Source: SBAX01 sp964646605
GTDB lineage: Bacteria; Planctomycetota; Phycisphaerae; UBA1845
Length of the DNA stretch: 25,930 nucleotides
Assembly (NCBI GenBank): GCA_964646605.1
Contig: CAZYEX010000110.1
Span: 1 to 25,930 of the forward strand
Direction: 5' to 3'
A program made the translations under genes and the position numbers. This document shows, one piece after another, positions 1 to 8,041 of this stretch; position 1 is the first letter of the stretch, and each line of letters begins with the position of its first letter. The notes beneath the pieces were generated by a model, which saw nothing but the letters and a program-made list of their open reading frames with translations, was not told the origin of the DNA and ran no database searches.

Positions 1-141
1 CCTCATGAGCGTCTATCGCACCCTCCGTCTCCGCGGACTCGATCCCACCAAGACCATCACCGCCGCCCTGCGAACCTGCTTCCAAACCGGAAACCTGCCC
101 CCGTTACCCCACCAACCCCCTGCAGACGGCTGAAGAGTTAC
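1..141 (+). mobile_element. Right end of an IS66-like insertion sequence (partial)
   Basis: Bases 3-141 are repeated exactly, in inverted orientation, at 25792-25930. The element's edge is set where the two copies stop matching: position 142 is still shared by chance, 143 differs. Read from the outside the edge begins GTAACTCTTCAG; a GTAA terminus is characteristic of the IS66 family. The transposase stop codon lies only 8 bp inside this edge, as expected for the last IS66 gene. The rest of the element lies outside the window, so its length and 8-bp target duplication cannot be seen. Confidence 0.75.
2..133 (+). CDS. IS66-like transposase, C-terminal 43 residues (partial)
   Basis: The reading frame is open from the first bases and ends in TGA at 131-133. 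It gives a tail with the pattern SVYRTLRLRGLDPTK followed by ITAALRTCFQTGNLPPLP, which resembles the extreme C-terminus of IS66 TnpC transposases (an arginine-rich helix, then a TG-x-LPPLP tail). The 5' part is cut off by the window edge. The same protein tail is encoded on the minus strand at 25800-25930. The family assignment comes from remembered motifs plus the GTAA end; no catalytic residue is present in the visible piece. Confidence 0.7.
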   Translation, partial: LMSVYRTLRLRGLDPTKTITAALRTCFQTGNLPPLPHQPPADG

Positions 142-208
142 CAGATTTCCACAAGACTGAAGTGAGAAGAATGAAGACTGAAAAAAGAAACGCTCTCCCT
201 CCTTATCC

Positions 209-271
209 TTCAGTCTTCAGTCTTCTCACTTCAGTCTTCAGTCTTCTCCCTTCAGTCTTCAGTCTTCTCCG
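209..271. repeat. Three tandem 21-bp TTCAGTCTTCAGTCTTCTC units
   Basis: Units start at 209, 230 and 251 and differ only in the last two bases. Each is built from a shorter TTCAGTC step. An inverted partner (GACTGAAGTGAGAAGA...GAAGACTGAA) sits at 155-181, so the single strand can fold into a long imperfect hairpin. The block lies just downstream of the sigma-factor stop codon (minus strand) and next to the IS end. It may act as a transcription end or be a selfish or slippage repeat; neither can be decided here. Confidence 0.85.
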
Positions 272-276
272 TGCCT

Positions 277-1191
277 TCACGCCGTCCTCGTCAAAAACCC
301 CACGCTGGACTGGAACAGCCGTTCGTGATCGACGCCCGCGCCCGGTTCCTCCTCGCTTTGCAGGTCGGCGAGGTTGGCCACGCACATCGAACAGCCCACC
401 ACGTCGAGGTGGAACTGGGTGTAGCTCTTCCACGGTTCCTCGAGCACGCCCACCAGAAACGAGCCCAGCGTGCTGCGTTTGAGGCAAGTCAGGCGATGCT
501 GCCGCCAGACGCGGGCCACGGTGAGGTCGGCGTTCTCGTCCGCCAGGACGGTCGCACCGGGGTCGTCGAGTTCCGCGAGATAGCCTTGGAGTTTTTGGAT
601 GGCGCGGAACTTGACTCCCGCGACCGCCTTTTGGTCCATATCCAGAAGCTCGGCCACATCGAGATTGCGCTTGCCCGCGAAGAAGACCAGCTCGATGACT
701 TGCAAATCGTCGAAAGCGTCCTTGTCCCGAAACTCGTGTATCAAACGACGAAGGATGTCGGTGAGAAGTTGCTCCTGATGTCGCAGGGTTTCCAGGCGCA
801 GGGCGATGCCGCTCGGGGTCTCCTCGCAGCCTGGGGTGATCCGGTCCCACCAGTCCTCGCTGTCGGCGGGTTCGCTGACCCGGGCGACCTTGCGCTGTCG
901 AAGCAAGTCGTAGAGTTTGTGGCGGAGGATGGTAAAGAGATACGTCTCCAGCGAGCGCGAGGCGTCGTAGTGGGTGAGGGATTGAAGGAACCCGACGAAG
1001 GCGTCCTGGACGAGGTCCTCGGCGTCGGTCATGTCTCCGACTCTGGCCCGGGCGAAGGCCAGAAGCCGCCCCGTGAAGCGGTCGATGAGCTGCCGCCACG
1101 CGGACGGGTCGCCGGCGCGGATTTGCTCGACGAGGAAACGGTCCGCGTTTTCGGCTGGCTCCATCGGGCGAATCGTCCGCGTAGGGGTCAT
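277..1191 (-). CDS. ECF-type RNA polymerase sigma factor with C-terminal zinc-finger-like extension
   Basis: The N-terminal half matches sigma-70 region 2: a GDPSAWRQLIDRF-like start, then the DAEDLVQDAFVGFLQSL core-binding motif and a YLFTILRHKLYDLLR segment for -10 recognition. A region-4-like helix-turn-helix follows (DLQVIELVFFAGKRNLDVAELL...VKFRAIQKLQGYL). About 100 further residues remain after region 4. They contain an H-x3-C near HRLTC and an H-x5-C-x2-C (HLDVVGCSMC), reminiscent of the zf-HC2/ZAS fold of anti-sigma factors, so the extension may act as a built-in inhibitor. In-frame ATGs exist at 1191 and 1164 and a longer frame reaches 1245. None has a good ribosome binding site, so the start is uncertain. 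It is divergent from the thioesterase gene. No separate anti-sigma gene is adjacent. Confidence 0.85.
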   Translation of the reverse strand: MTPTRTIRPMEPAENADRFLVEQIRAGDPSAWRQLIDRFTGRLLAFARARVGDMTDAEDLVQDAFVGFLQSLTHYDASRSLETYLFTILRHKLYDLLRQRKVARVSEPADSEDWWDRITPGCEETPSGIALRLETLRHQEQLLTDILRRLIHEFRDKDAFDDLQVIELVFFAGKRNLDVAELLDMDQKAVAGVKFRAIQKLQGYLAELDDPGATVLADENADLTVARVWRQHRLTCLKRSTLGSFLVGVLEEPWKSYTQFHLDVVGCSMCVANLADLQSEEEPGAGVDHERLFQSSVGFLTRTA

Positions 1192-1310
1192 GCTCCGAGG
1201 GCCGATGGAAACGCGGTCTCCGGTCGTTCCACGGGCCTGGCACATCTTACGACACCCAGGTCGGCGTCGCCACGGGGGCGGCGCGGACAGGCGGCAGTCC
1301 GTGGCGTATC

Positions 1311-1733
1311 ATGGGGCCTATGGGCGCCGCATCCGTGGGGAAGCCGGGGCAGTCGTGCCGCGTCGAGTTCCGCGTCCGGTACGCGGAATGCGACCCCATG
1401 GGATACCTCCATCACGCTAAATACTGGGAGTACTTCGAGCACGTCCGCACGGAACTCCTCCGTAAGAACGGGTTCTGCTACCGCGACTTGGAGGAGCAGG
1501 GTGTCCTTTTCGTGGTGTACAAAGCCGCCTGCAAGTACCTCCTGCCGGTCCATTATGACGATCTCGTGGCCGTGACCGCGACGGTTCTCCGGACCACCCG
1601 AACGCGAGTCGACCACGCGTATCTGGTGCAGCGTGAGGGGCAGGCGATGTGCGAGGCCTCGACGACCCTGGCCTGCGTGGGACGAGACGGTCGCCTCCGA
1701 CTCATGCCCGAGGCCTTGTGGTCGGGGGGGTAG
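1311..1733 (+). CDS. Hotdog-fold acyl-CoA thioesterase (YbgC/4-hydroxybenzoyl-CoA thioesterase type)
   Basis: The 140-residue length is usual for single-domain hotdog thioesterases. The sequence VRYAECDPMGYLHHAKYWEYFEHVR carries the family signature: an aspartate (in ECDPMG) followed by H-x2-Y and F-E, where the Asp is the catalytic residue in YbgC-like enzymes. The second half (YLLPVHYDDLVAVTATV, then TRVDHAYLVQR) fits the long beta strands of the fold. It would hydrolyse an acyl-CoA or acyl-carrier thioester in the cytoplasm; the substrate cannot be read from sequence. A second ATG lies at 1320. It is divergent from the sigma factor gene and lies 98 bp upstream of pckA on the same strand, so co-transcription with pckA is possible. 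Confidence 0.88.
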   Translation: MGPMGAASVGKPGQSCRVEFRVRYAECDPMGYLHHAKYWEYFEHVRTELLRKNGFCYRDLEEQGVLFVVYKAACKYLLPVHYDDLVAVTATVLRTTRTRVDHAYLVQREGQAMCEASTTLACVGRDGRLRLMPEALWSGG

Positions 1734-1831
1734 AGCCCGGGCGGCGGCGTCCCACGGGCGGTTGTGAAACCATGCTGGGAAGGTAGACTAGCCCCTTTTC
1801 CGTCGAGGCTCGGACGCGGGGTTTCCCACCG

Positions 1832-3460
1832 ATGGTTCGACGGGGGATCGAATACGCGAACTTGGGCGTGTACGGAAATAACCCCAGCCGCATCGGATTG
1901 GACCGCCAAGGTCTGGTCGATTGCGGCGACGTGTATTGGAACCTGTCGGCGGGTGAGCTGTCCGAGCACGCCTTGCGGGGCGGGGAGGGTCAGCTTGCCG
2001 ACAACGGGGCCATGGTCTGCTCCACTGGTGCTCACACCGGGCGCTGCCCGAAAGACAAGTTCTTCGTCGAAGAACCTTCCTCCAAGGAGGCGATCGGATG
2101 GGGGAAGACCAACGTCGCCATCAGCGCTGAGAATTGGGAACGCCTCTTTCGGCACGTGACCGCGCATTGTCGCGGACGGCGGTTGTACGTGCGGGACATG
2201 TACGCCGGCGCCGATGAGGCCAGTCGCGTTCCCATTCGCATCATCACCGAGACCGCGTGGCACAATCTTTTCGCGGCCCAGTTGTTCATCCGCCCGGCGG
2301 CGGGTTCGACGGGGGACCTCGACTCGCAGTTCACGGTGATCCAGGTCCCGTCGTGCAAGGCCGACCCGAGTCGCCACGGCACCAGGTCCGAAACGTTCGT
2401 CGTGGTGCATCTCGCCAAGCGGATGGTGCTGATCGGCGGAACGGCCTACGCGGGCGAGATCAAGAAGAGCATCTTCACCATCATGAACTATCTGCTTCCG
2501 ATGTCCGGCGTGTTGAGCATGCACTGCTCCGCGAACATCGGACCCGGCGGGGACGTCGCTCTGTTCTTCGGTTTGTCGGGCACGGGAAAAACGACCCTTT
2601 CCGCGGATCCGGAGCGGCGCTTGATCGGCGACGACGAGCACGGCTGGAGCGATTCCGGCGTGTTCAACATCGAGGGCGGTTGCTACGCCAAGTGCATTCG
2701 CTTGTCGAAGGAGTTTGAGCCGCAAATCTATTCCGCGATCCGCTCCGGAACGGTGTTGGAAAACGTGGTCATCGACCCCGTCACGCGGGCCATCGACTTC
2801 GCCTCGGAGGCCATCACCGAGAACACGCGGGCGGCGTATCCGTTGGAGTACATTCCCAACGCCGTGATTCCCAGCGTCGGCCCGCACCCGCGAAGCATCG
2901 TCTTCCTTACGTGCGACGCGTTCGGCGTGTTGCCGCCGATCGCCAAGCTGTCCACCGAGCAGGCGATGTACCATTTTCTGTCCGGATACACCGCCAAGAT
3001 CGCGGGCACCGAAGCCGGGGTCACAGAACCGCAGGCGACGTTCAGCGCCTGTTTCGGATCGCCGTTCCTTCCCCTGCCTCCTCAACGGTACGCGGCCATG
3101 CTGGGCGAAAAACTGGCGAGGCATCGAGTCGATTGTTGGCTGGTGAACACCGGTTGGACGGGTGGAGGAGTCGGTTCGGGGCAGCGGATGAACCTGCATC
3201 ACACGCGGGCCATGGTCGCCGCGGCGCTGGGCGGCGAGCTGCAGGGTGGATTCCGCGAGGAACCGATCTTTGGTTTGTCGATTCCCCAGTCTTGCCCCAA
3301 TGTCCCGTCGGAAGTCCTCTGGCCTCGCTCGACGTGGTCGAATCCGGCGGCCTATGACGAGAAGGCCAAACAGGTGGCACAGTTGTTCACCGAGAACTAC
3401 GCCAAAGTCGGCGGGCCCTCCTCGACTCCCTCCTCAGCCGGACCGCGCGTCGTGGGCTAA
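1832..3460 (+). CDS. pckA: Phosphoenolpyruvate carboxykinase (ATP)
   Basis: It catalyses oxaloacetate + ATP to phosphoenolpyruvate + CO2 + ADP, the entry step of gluconeogenesis. The 542-residue length is typical of the ATP-dependent class. Visible hallmarks, in order: TGAHTGRCPKDKF near residue 65-77 (substrate-binding Arg in the R-x-P-K-D-K motif), the PEPCK P-loop GLSGTGKTTLSAD starting at residue 247, the metal-binding LIGDDEHGWSD segment, DAFGVLPPIAKLS, YHFLSGYTAKIAGTE and NTGWTGGGVGSGQRM. The GTP-dependent enzymes differ in these motifs. The frame is intact. Its stop codon overlaps by a few bases the stop of the small zinc-ribbon gene on the opposite strand, so the two genes converge. 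Confidence 0.97.
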   Translation: MVRRGIEYANLGVYGNNPSRIGLDRQGLVDCGDVYWNLSAGELSEHALRGGEGQLADNGAMVCSTGAHTGRCPKDKFFVEEPSSKEAIGWGKTNVAISAENWERLFRHVTAHCRGRRLYVRDMYAGADEASRVPIRIITETAWHNLFAAQLFIRPAAGSTGDLDSQFTVIQVPSCKADPSRHGTRSETFVVVHLAKRMVLIGGTAYAGEIKKSIFTIMNYLLPMSGVLSMHCSANIGPGGDVALFFGLSGTGKTTLSADPERRLIGDDEHGWSDSGVFNIEGGCYAKCIRLSKEFEPQIYSAIRSGTVLENVVIDPVTRAIDFASEAITENTRAAYPLEYIPNAVIPSVGPHPRSIVFLTCDAFGVLPPIAKLSTEQAMYHFLSGYTAKIAGTEAGVTEPQATFSACFGSPFLPLPPQRYAAMLGEKLARHRVDCWLVNTGWTGGGVGSGQRMNLHHTRAMVAAALGGELQGGFREEPIFGLSIPQSCPNVPSEVLWPRSTWSNPAAYDEKAKQVAQLFTENYAKVGGPSSTPSSAGPRVVG

Positions 3461-3654
3461 TCGTGTTCTTGCGGCTCGTCGAGCCAGGCGAGGATTTCGT
3501 CTTCGCCGACCGCCTCGATGCGTTGTTCCCGCAAGGCCGCTCGACGGCAACGCGGGCACGACCAAAGCGCCAATGAGCTTTGCCGGGATTCGGAGCCCTC
3601 CAGCGGGCTGCCGCACCTGCGGCAATACTGTTCCGCAATCAGCCGGTCGAACAT
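3457..3654 (-). CDS. Small zinc-ribbon protein, function unknown
   Basis: The 65-residue protein has two Cys pairs, C-R-R-C at 11-14 and C-P-R-C at 33-36, 18 residues apart, forming a probable zinc ribbon. The tail is acidic (GEDEILAWLDEPQE). I chose the ATG at 3654, which has a GAGGA about 10 bp upstream. A TTG 21 bp further upstream would add seven residues but falls in the terminator stem region. It ends tail-to-tail with pckA, the two stop codons sharing bases. The upstream minus-strand gene has a strong terminator just before it, so this gene probably has its own promoter or depends on read-through. Conserved spacing of the Cys pairs argues for a real gene; the role is unknown. Confidence 0.65.
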   Translation of the reverse strand: MFDRLIAEQYCRRCGSPLEGSESRQSSLALWSCPRCRRAALREQRIEAVGEDEILAWLDEPQEHD

Positions 3655-3673
3655 GATAACGCCATCCTCAACC

Positions 3674-3717
3674 AAAAGACCGGTCCGGGCCTCCCCCTCC
3701 GAGTGGCCCGGACCGGT
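3674..3717 (-). terminator. Rho-independent terminator of the 1398-aa secreted protein gene
   Basis: There is a perfect 13-bp stem, ACCGGTCCGGGCC (3679-3691) with GGCCCGGACCGGT (3705-3717), and a 13-nt loop. Read on the minus strand it is followed by CTTTTGG. It lies about 50 bp beyond the stop codon at 3770. The U tract is short (four) but the stem is very stable. Confidence 0.8.
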
Positions 3718-3769
3718 GGAGGTGCCACTTGGTGGAATGGCGCCCCTCGTCGCTCCCCCCCACGCCGGA

Positions 3770-6700
3770 CTACGGGCTGCACCGCCCGCATCGGTCGCGG
3801 CAGGCTCCGCTGCCGCAGGTCCCGTTCGGGCAGTGAGTGTTATTGACGCACGGTTCTCCGTCGTGGTCGCCGCTGCTACAGGTCCTCACGCAGGTCCCGC
3901 CGCTGCATTGCCCTGCGCTGGTGCAGGGCGTCGCGCCGCAGGTCACGGTCGATGGACAAACGCAGGGGCCGGTGTACGGGTAGGCGAATCCCTTGAAGGC
4001 GTCGACGACCGAAATGATGTCGAGCGCGTCGACGTCCGTGTTCAACTCCGGAAGGTTCGGTTGACCCTGAACCGCCGCTTTCGGCAAAGCGCCGGGCAGG
4101 TTCTTGAACTTGGCGACCGCCGCGCCGACGTCCAAACTATCCGGCTGTGTGCTGATCGACGGCGGATTGAACGGCGCCGCGATATCCCCATGCCGCCGCG
4201 TGGCCAGCGTGCCCACCGAGGGAATCGCGGTCTGGCACGTGGCCTCGAGGCCCTTGCAATCCGACGGGTACAGATCGAGCTGATACGACGAACTGGGCAT
4301 GATCTCCGCGGCGAACAGGTGAACCACCGCCTCGCCCGTCCAGTCGTGGTAGTACGGCGTACATTGCAGACGAGCGGCGCGATAGTTACCGATCCCGGGG
4401 CTATCCTGCGACTCCAGGAAGGTCAGAGGCCGACCGACCCATCGGGCACAACCGTTGGCCTCGCCCACCGCCGTGCAGCTCCCGACTTCGAACGCCCCAA
4501 AGTTCGGCGCCGGGAATGGAGGCGCGTTGGGCGGAACCGGGTTCTGAAGGTCCATCGGTCGGACGCGGATCGCAAACCCGGTTCCTGCGGCGACAGCCGA
4601 CGGGCCCGAGAAATCGATGGAAAGAGCCCGGATCTTCTCACCCTCCACCGGGAAGACCGGACACTCAATGGCCACAAACGTGCCGGCTTCCAGCACGGCG
4701 AAGGTCGCCTGGTCCGTTGCATCCACGACGCCGTCGCAATTCGTGTCGCCATCGGCCCATCCGCAGGTCGCCGAGGCGATGCACGGGTTCGGACCGCTCA
4801 CCGAGGCGTCGACGATCGCCTGATCGTCCGCGTCACGGTCTCCGTCCAGATCGACGTCGCCGAAATGGGTTCCCAGAATGACTTGCACCAGTTCGGCGAT
4901 GTCGGCTTGATCGACGTCCAGGTCGCCGTCCATGTCGCAGGAGAGATCCGTGAACACCGCCTGGTCGATGTTGGACCAGTCGCCGGTCTGAGCCATCGCA
5001 CAGCAATAGTCGATGTCGTCCACGGCCACGACGCCGTCCCAACCGATGGGCGGGGCGCCGGCCGTCGGGGGAGGCGGCGGACAGTCGAGATCGCTGGAGC
5101 ACGAGTAACCGGTAGCGCTGCAGCGGTTGTTCACGCACGTCTGCGGTCGTCCACCGGCAACGTCGCCGCGGAAATCGCCCACCGCGTACGGCTTGCGGGT
5201 GGCCAGGAACGGCGTCGAGCAATCATTGACGCTGTGAGGCTCGAGGAACATCGGCGCATTGGGCTGCGTAGCCGGCGGGACGGTCAGGGTCTGACGCTGA
5301 TCGGCCCACGGATAGGGGCGTCCCTCGGCGTTGATGGCCGTGTCGACCGCGATTGCCCCCTGCTTTCGATCCAACTGGTTGCCGACCCCGGCCAGCGGAA
5401 AGCTGTCCAAGGCCAGCCCGTCGGCAAAGTAACGCAGGTCCTCCTTGTCGAAGTTCCCATCCCCGTCGAAATCGCCCATCACTTCGGGGATGCCGTTGTC
5501 CAGGGTCTGCTGTCCAAGGTCGAAGGCGCTCACGCCGTTGCCGATACCGCGGGCGGATTGCTGCCAGGCACGGGGGGCGTATGAGGCCTTGACCATTTCC
5601 GCCGCATCGGCCACCGTCCGCTGGCCGTCCTCGTTGAAATCGCCGGTGAGCTGGTTGCGCTTCGAGAGTCTCAGATTGGAGGTGAAGCTGGTCACGTACG
5701 ACGCACCGTTCCAATACGTGTAGGAACCGGTCGTCGACCCGTCGGAGTACTTGGCCCCCCCGGAAAGGGCGTTTCGCACCGGAACAAGTCCGGCGATGTT
5801 CTTGGAGCCGAACGCCCCCGTATCCCCCCCCACGCCGAGTCCGTTGTTCGCGCGGACGAAGTTTTGCACGGCCTGGCTGAAGACGGGGTTGGGGCCAAAT
5901 GCCACCCCGTCCGTCAAGGCCTGGGCACAGTCGATGGAGTTGGGCAGGAAAAAGGTGTTGGCCAGGAACTGACCGGGCATGTTCAGCTTAGACTTGCAGA
6001 AGTCTGGGATGCAAGTCTGAACGATCACCGCGCAATCCAGGTTGTCAATGCAGGGCTGGTTGTCGATGCTGCACAGCCCGCCGTCGCACGTCTGGGCCAC
6101 GTTCGGGCAATTGATGGGGTCGGGCTGGCCGGTGCATACGACGCCCGTCTCGCTGCACGTCTTGGTGGTGCAGGGCGTGTCGTTGTTGCAGTTCCTGGGA
6201 ACGTTGCACGCTCCCAAGCCCGGGAGGATCGCGGCGCAATCCGCGTCCTGGACGCAGTTGACAAAGTTACAGGTCTGACCGGATGGGCAGGTCCCCTGGC
6301 CGGTGCCTGTGCAGGTCGCGTCCGGCGCGCCGCTGCACTTCTTGAATTCGCACGTTTCCCCGGCGAAGCACTGCCCCGCGAACGCACTTCCATCAAAGGA
6401 CACGATGCTGTCGAAGATGTTGTTGATGTAGTTGGCGACTTCCTGGTTGTCCAGCGGCGGGTCGGTGGGATTGTAGAACGGATCCATGGGGTGGCGGTTC
6501 GCGTCGGGGTTGCCGCGGAGAACGAACGAGCCCTGCCCGCCGATCGTGTAACCCGTGCAGGAATTGCAATTGTCCAGAACGGGGTTGATGCCCGGGCGGA
6601 CGTAGTTGGTCGGCGGACTGCTGCAATCGCAGTCCGGCAGAGCGTCGGGGTCGCCGCCGTCGATGTCTTTGCAAAGGTTGAGGATTTCGAAGCGGCCGGC

Positions 6701-7966
6701 GTTGAAGTCGCCGATGGCGCGGCTGCTGCCGCCGAGTCCGGTGTAGGCGAGCGCGAGGCGGCTCATTTGCGCGCCCTGTTCGACCTGACTGGAACCCTCA
6801 GCGTTGCTGCGCTGTGTACCCGGGCCGAGGTTGAAGTTGGCCGTCGTGGCGTTCTCGTTTCCGGTGTTGTCGCCGCGGGTCCAGCTCGTATCCATGCCCG
6901 TGGAGTTCATAATCGCGTTTCGCGTACCCGAACCCACCGAGCGGGTGCCGACGACGAGGTTTTCACCGTTGGGCATTCGGCCTGCCAGGAACGCGTATTG
7001 GGCATCGGTGTAGGTGATGTTCTGTAGCCCCGTTCCGCGGTTGGCGACGTACACAACGGGGACCCAGGCCGCGAACTTGTCATAAATCGTGTCCGCGTCG
7101 GGACTGCCAAAAGTCTGGTTGAGGCTCTGAACGGCGCTCGTCGCGGTCGGCACGCAGGCCGAATCGCCTTCGCAGGTCTGTCCCGGCGGACACTCGGCAT
7201 CCGTCAGACACCAGCGAACGCCGAGGTTGTTGCAGGTGCCGTTGCAGTTCACGTTGCTCGTGCAGGGTCGACCGTCGCCGCTGCACGTGCCGCAGTCACG
7301 GCTGAGGGTCTGGAGGTTGCTGATATACCCGGTGGAAGACGGAACAGGGTTCAGGCCGTAACCCGGGCTAGCCGGGTCGCGATCCCATTCCGGCGTCCCC
7401 GGAACCTGCGTCCCCCAAACCGAGGGGACATCGAGGAAAGCGAACTCGATCTCGCAGGGCTCGAGCGGCGTTCCGCTGGGATTGGCAAAGGGTCCACCCC
7501 AAGCCTGGGTTCCGCCCGATCCGTAGACGAACCCGTTGAACTGGCACGCATCGGCCGGGATGGTGGTCCGCAGCGCGTGACACGTTTGGTTCTCAACGAA
7601 CTCGTTGTACCCGTTGACCGAACCCACGGACCGATACTGGAAGATCCAGTGCGTGGTGAGATTGGCGGCCGGGGTGAACAACGTAGCCAACTGATCGACG
7701 AACGGGAACACATTGAAAAAGCCCGCGTCTCCGTCGTTATCCGCGTCGATCCAGTCGTTGGTCGAGGACGGCGATAGGAAAAAGTCCGCGAACAGGGTTG
7801 CCCCGGCGCCCGCGACCTGTCCACCGGTGATCGTGAACGTGTGGACCCCATCCGGGTTGGGAAACACGCCGGCTCCGTTGCCTGCGCAGTCGTTGTTGAC
7901 TCCGCCCCTTGCCGTCGCCACCAGCAAACTCGCACTCAACCCCCAGGCCCATTTTGTGTGTCTCAT
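3770..7966 (-). CDS. Very large secreted protein: substrate-binding-like N-terminal half, Cys-rich repeats and dockerin/EF-hand repeats
   Basis: The start is the ATG at 7966, with a strong GGAGAGAGGA ribosome binding site directly upstream, followed by a signal peptide (MRHTKWAWGLSASLLVATARG). The protein has 1398 residues. Around residues 335-352 the VVGTRSVGSGTRNAIMNS segment resembles the anion-binding loop of PstS-type phosphate-binding proteins, so a periplasmic-binding-protein-like fold is possible. Cys-rich stretches (e.g. CSGDGRPCTSNVNCNGTC) interrupt it. Ca-binding D-x-D-G-D motifs typical of dockerin/EF-hand repeats occur near residues 773, 830, 1010, 1039 and 1075 (GDFDGDGNFDKEDL, DMDGDLDVDQADI). 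Another Cys-rich block ends the chain (CRDRCGRCSP). It lies 75 bp downstream of the pseudopilin-like gene and is probably co-transcribed with it. Ligand and exact location are unknown; no membrane anchor is visible. Confidence 0.8.
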   Translation of the reverse strand: MRHTKWAWGLSASLLVATARGGVNNDCAGNGAGVFPNPDGVHTFTITGGQVAGAGATLFADFFLSPSSTNDWIDADNDGDAGFFNVFPFVDQLATLFTPAANLTTHWIFQYRSVGSVNGYNEFVENQTCHALRTTIPADACQFNGFVYGSGGTQAWGGPFANPSGTPLEPCEIEFAFLDVPSVWGTQVPGTPEWDRDPASPGYGLNPVPSSTGYISNLQTLSRDCGTCSGDGRPCTSNVNCNGTCNNLGVRWCLTDAECPPGQTCEGDSACVPTATSAVQSLNQTFGSPDADTIYDKFAAWVPVVYVANRGTGLQNITYTDAQYAFLAGRMPNGENLVVGTRSVGSGTRNAIMNSTGMDTSWTRGDNTGNENATTANFNLGPGTQRSNAEGSSQVEQGAQMSRLALAYTGLGGSSRAIGDFNAGRFEILNLCKDIDGGDPDALPDCDCSSPPTNYVRPGINPVLDNCNSCTGYTIGGQGSFVLRGNPDANRHPMDPFYNPTDPPLDNQEVANYINNIFDSIVSFDGSAFAGQCFAGETCEFKKCSGAPDATCTGTGQGTCPSGQTCNFVNCVQDADCAAILPGLGACNVPRNCNNDTPCTTKTCSETGVVCTGQPDPINCPNVAQTCDGGLCSIDNQPCIDNLDCAVIVQTCIPDFCKSKLNMPGQFLANTFFLPNSIDCAQALTDGVAFGPNPVFSQAVQNFVRANNGLGVGGDTGAFGSKNIAGLVPVRNALSGGAKYSDGSTTGSYTYWNGASYVTSFTSNLRLSKRNQLTGDFNEDGQRTVADAAEMVKASYAPRAWQQSARGIGNGVSAFDLGQQTLDNGIPEVMGDFDGDGNFDKEDLRYFADGLALDSFPLAGVGNQLDRKQGAIAVDTAINAEGRPYPWADQRQTLTVPPATQPNAPMFLEPHSVNDCSTPFLATRKPYAVGDFRGDVAGGRPQTCVNNRCSATGYSCSSDLDCPPPPPTAGAPPIGWDGVVAVDDIDYCCAMAQTGDWSNIDQAVFTDLSCDMDGDLDVDQADIAELVQVILGTHFGDVDLDGDRDADDQAIVDASVSGPNPCIASATCGWADGDTNCDGVVDATDQATFAVLEAGTFVAIECPVFPVEGEKIRALSIDFSGPSAVAAGTGFAIRVRPMDLQNPVPPNAPPFPAPNFGAFEVGSCTAVGEANGCARWVGRPLTFLESQDSPGIGNYRAARLQCTPYYHDWTGEAVVHLFAAEIMPSSSYQLDLYPSDCKGLEATCQTAIPSVGTLATRRHGDIAAPFNPPSISTQPDSLDVGAAVAKFKNLPGALPKAAVQGQPNLPELNTDVDALDIISVVDAFKGFAYPYTGPCVCPSTVTCGATPCTSAGQCSGGTCVRTCSSGDHDGEPCVNNTHCPNGTCGSGACRDRCGRCSP

Positions 7967-8041
7967 TCCTCTCTCCTCTCGTTTTCCCGCGGTCACCCGC
8001 GGCGCCTGATTCCCTCGAGACTGCTTGCCCATGCCTGATCG

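Noticed and set aside
271..1575. Long plus-strand frame opposite the sigma factor (434 codons)
   Set aside because: It is the antisense of a clear ECF sigma factor and part of the thioesterase in another frame; it shows no family motif and is a by-product of high GC.
1553..3202. 549-codon minus-strand frame opposite pckA
   Set aside because: It lies antisense to the unmistakable PEP carboxykinase; the composition is the mirror of pckA codons.
3518..5584. 688-codon plus-strand frame opposite the 1398-aa protein
   Set aside because: The product is Arg/Val-rich with no domain pattern and is antisense to a gene with a signal peptide, ribosome binding site and ordered repeats.
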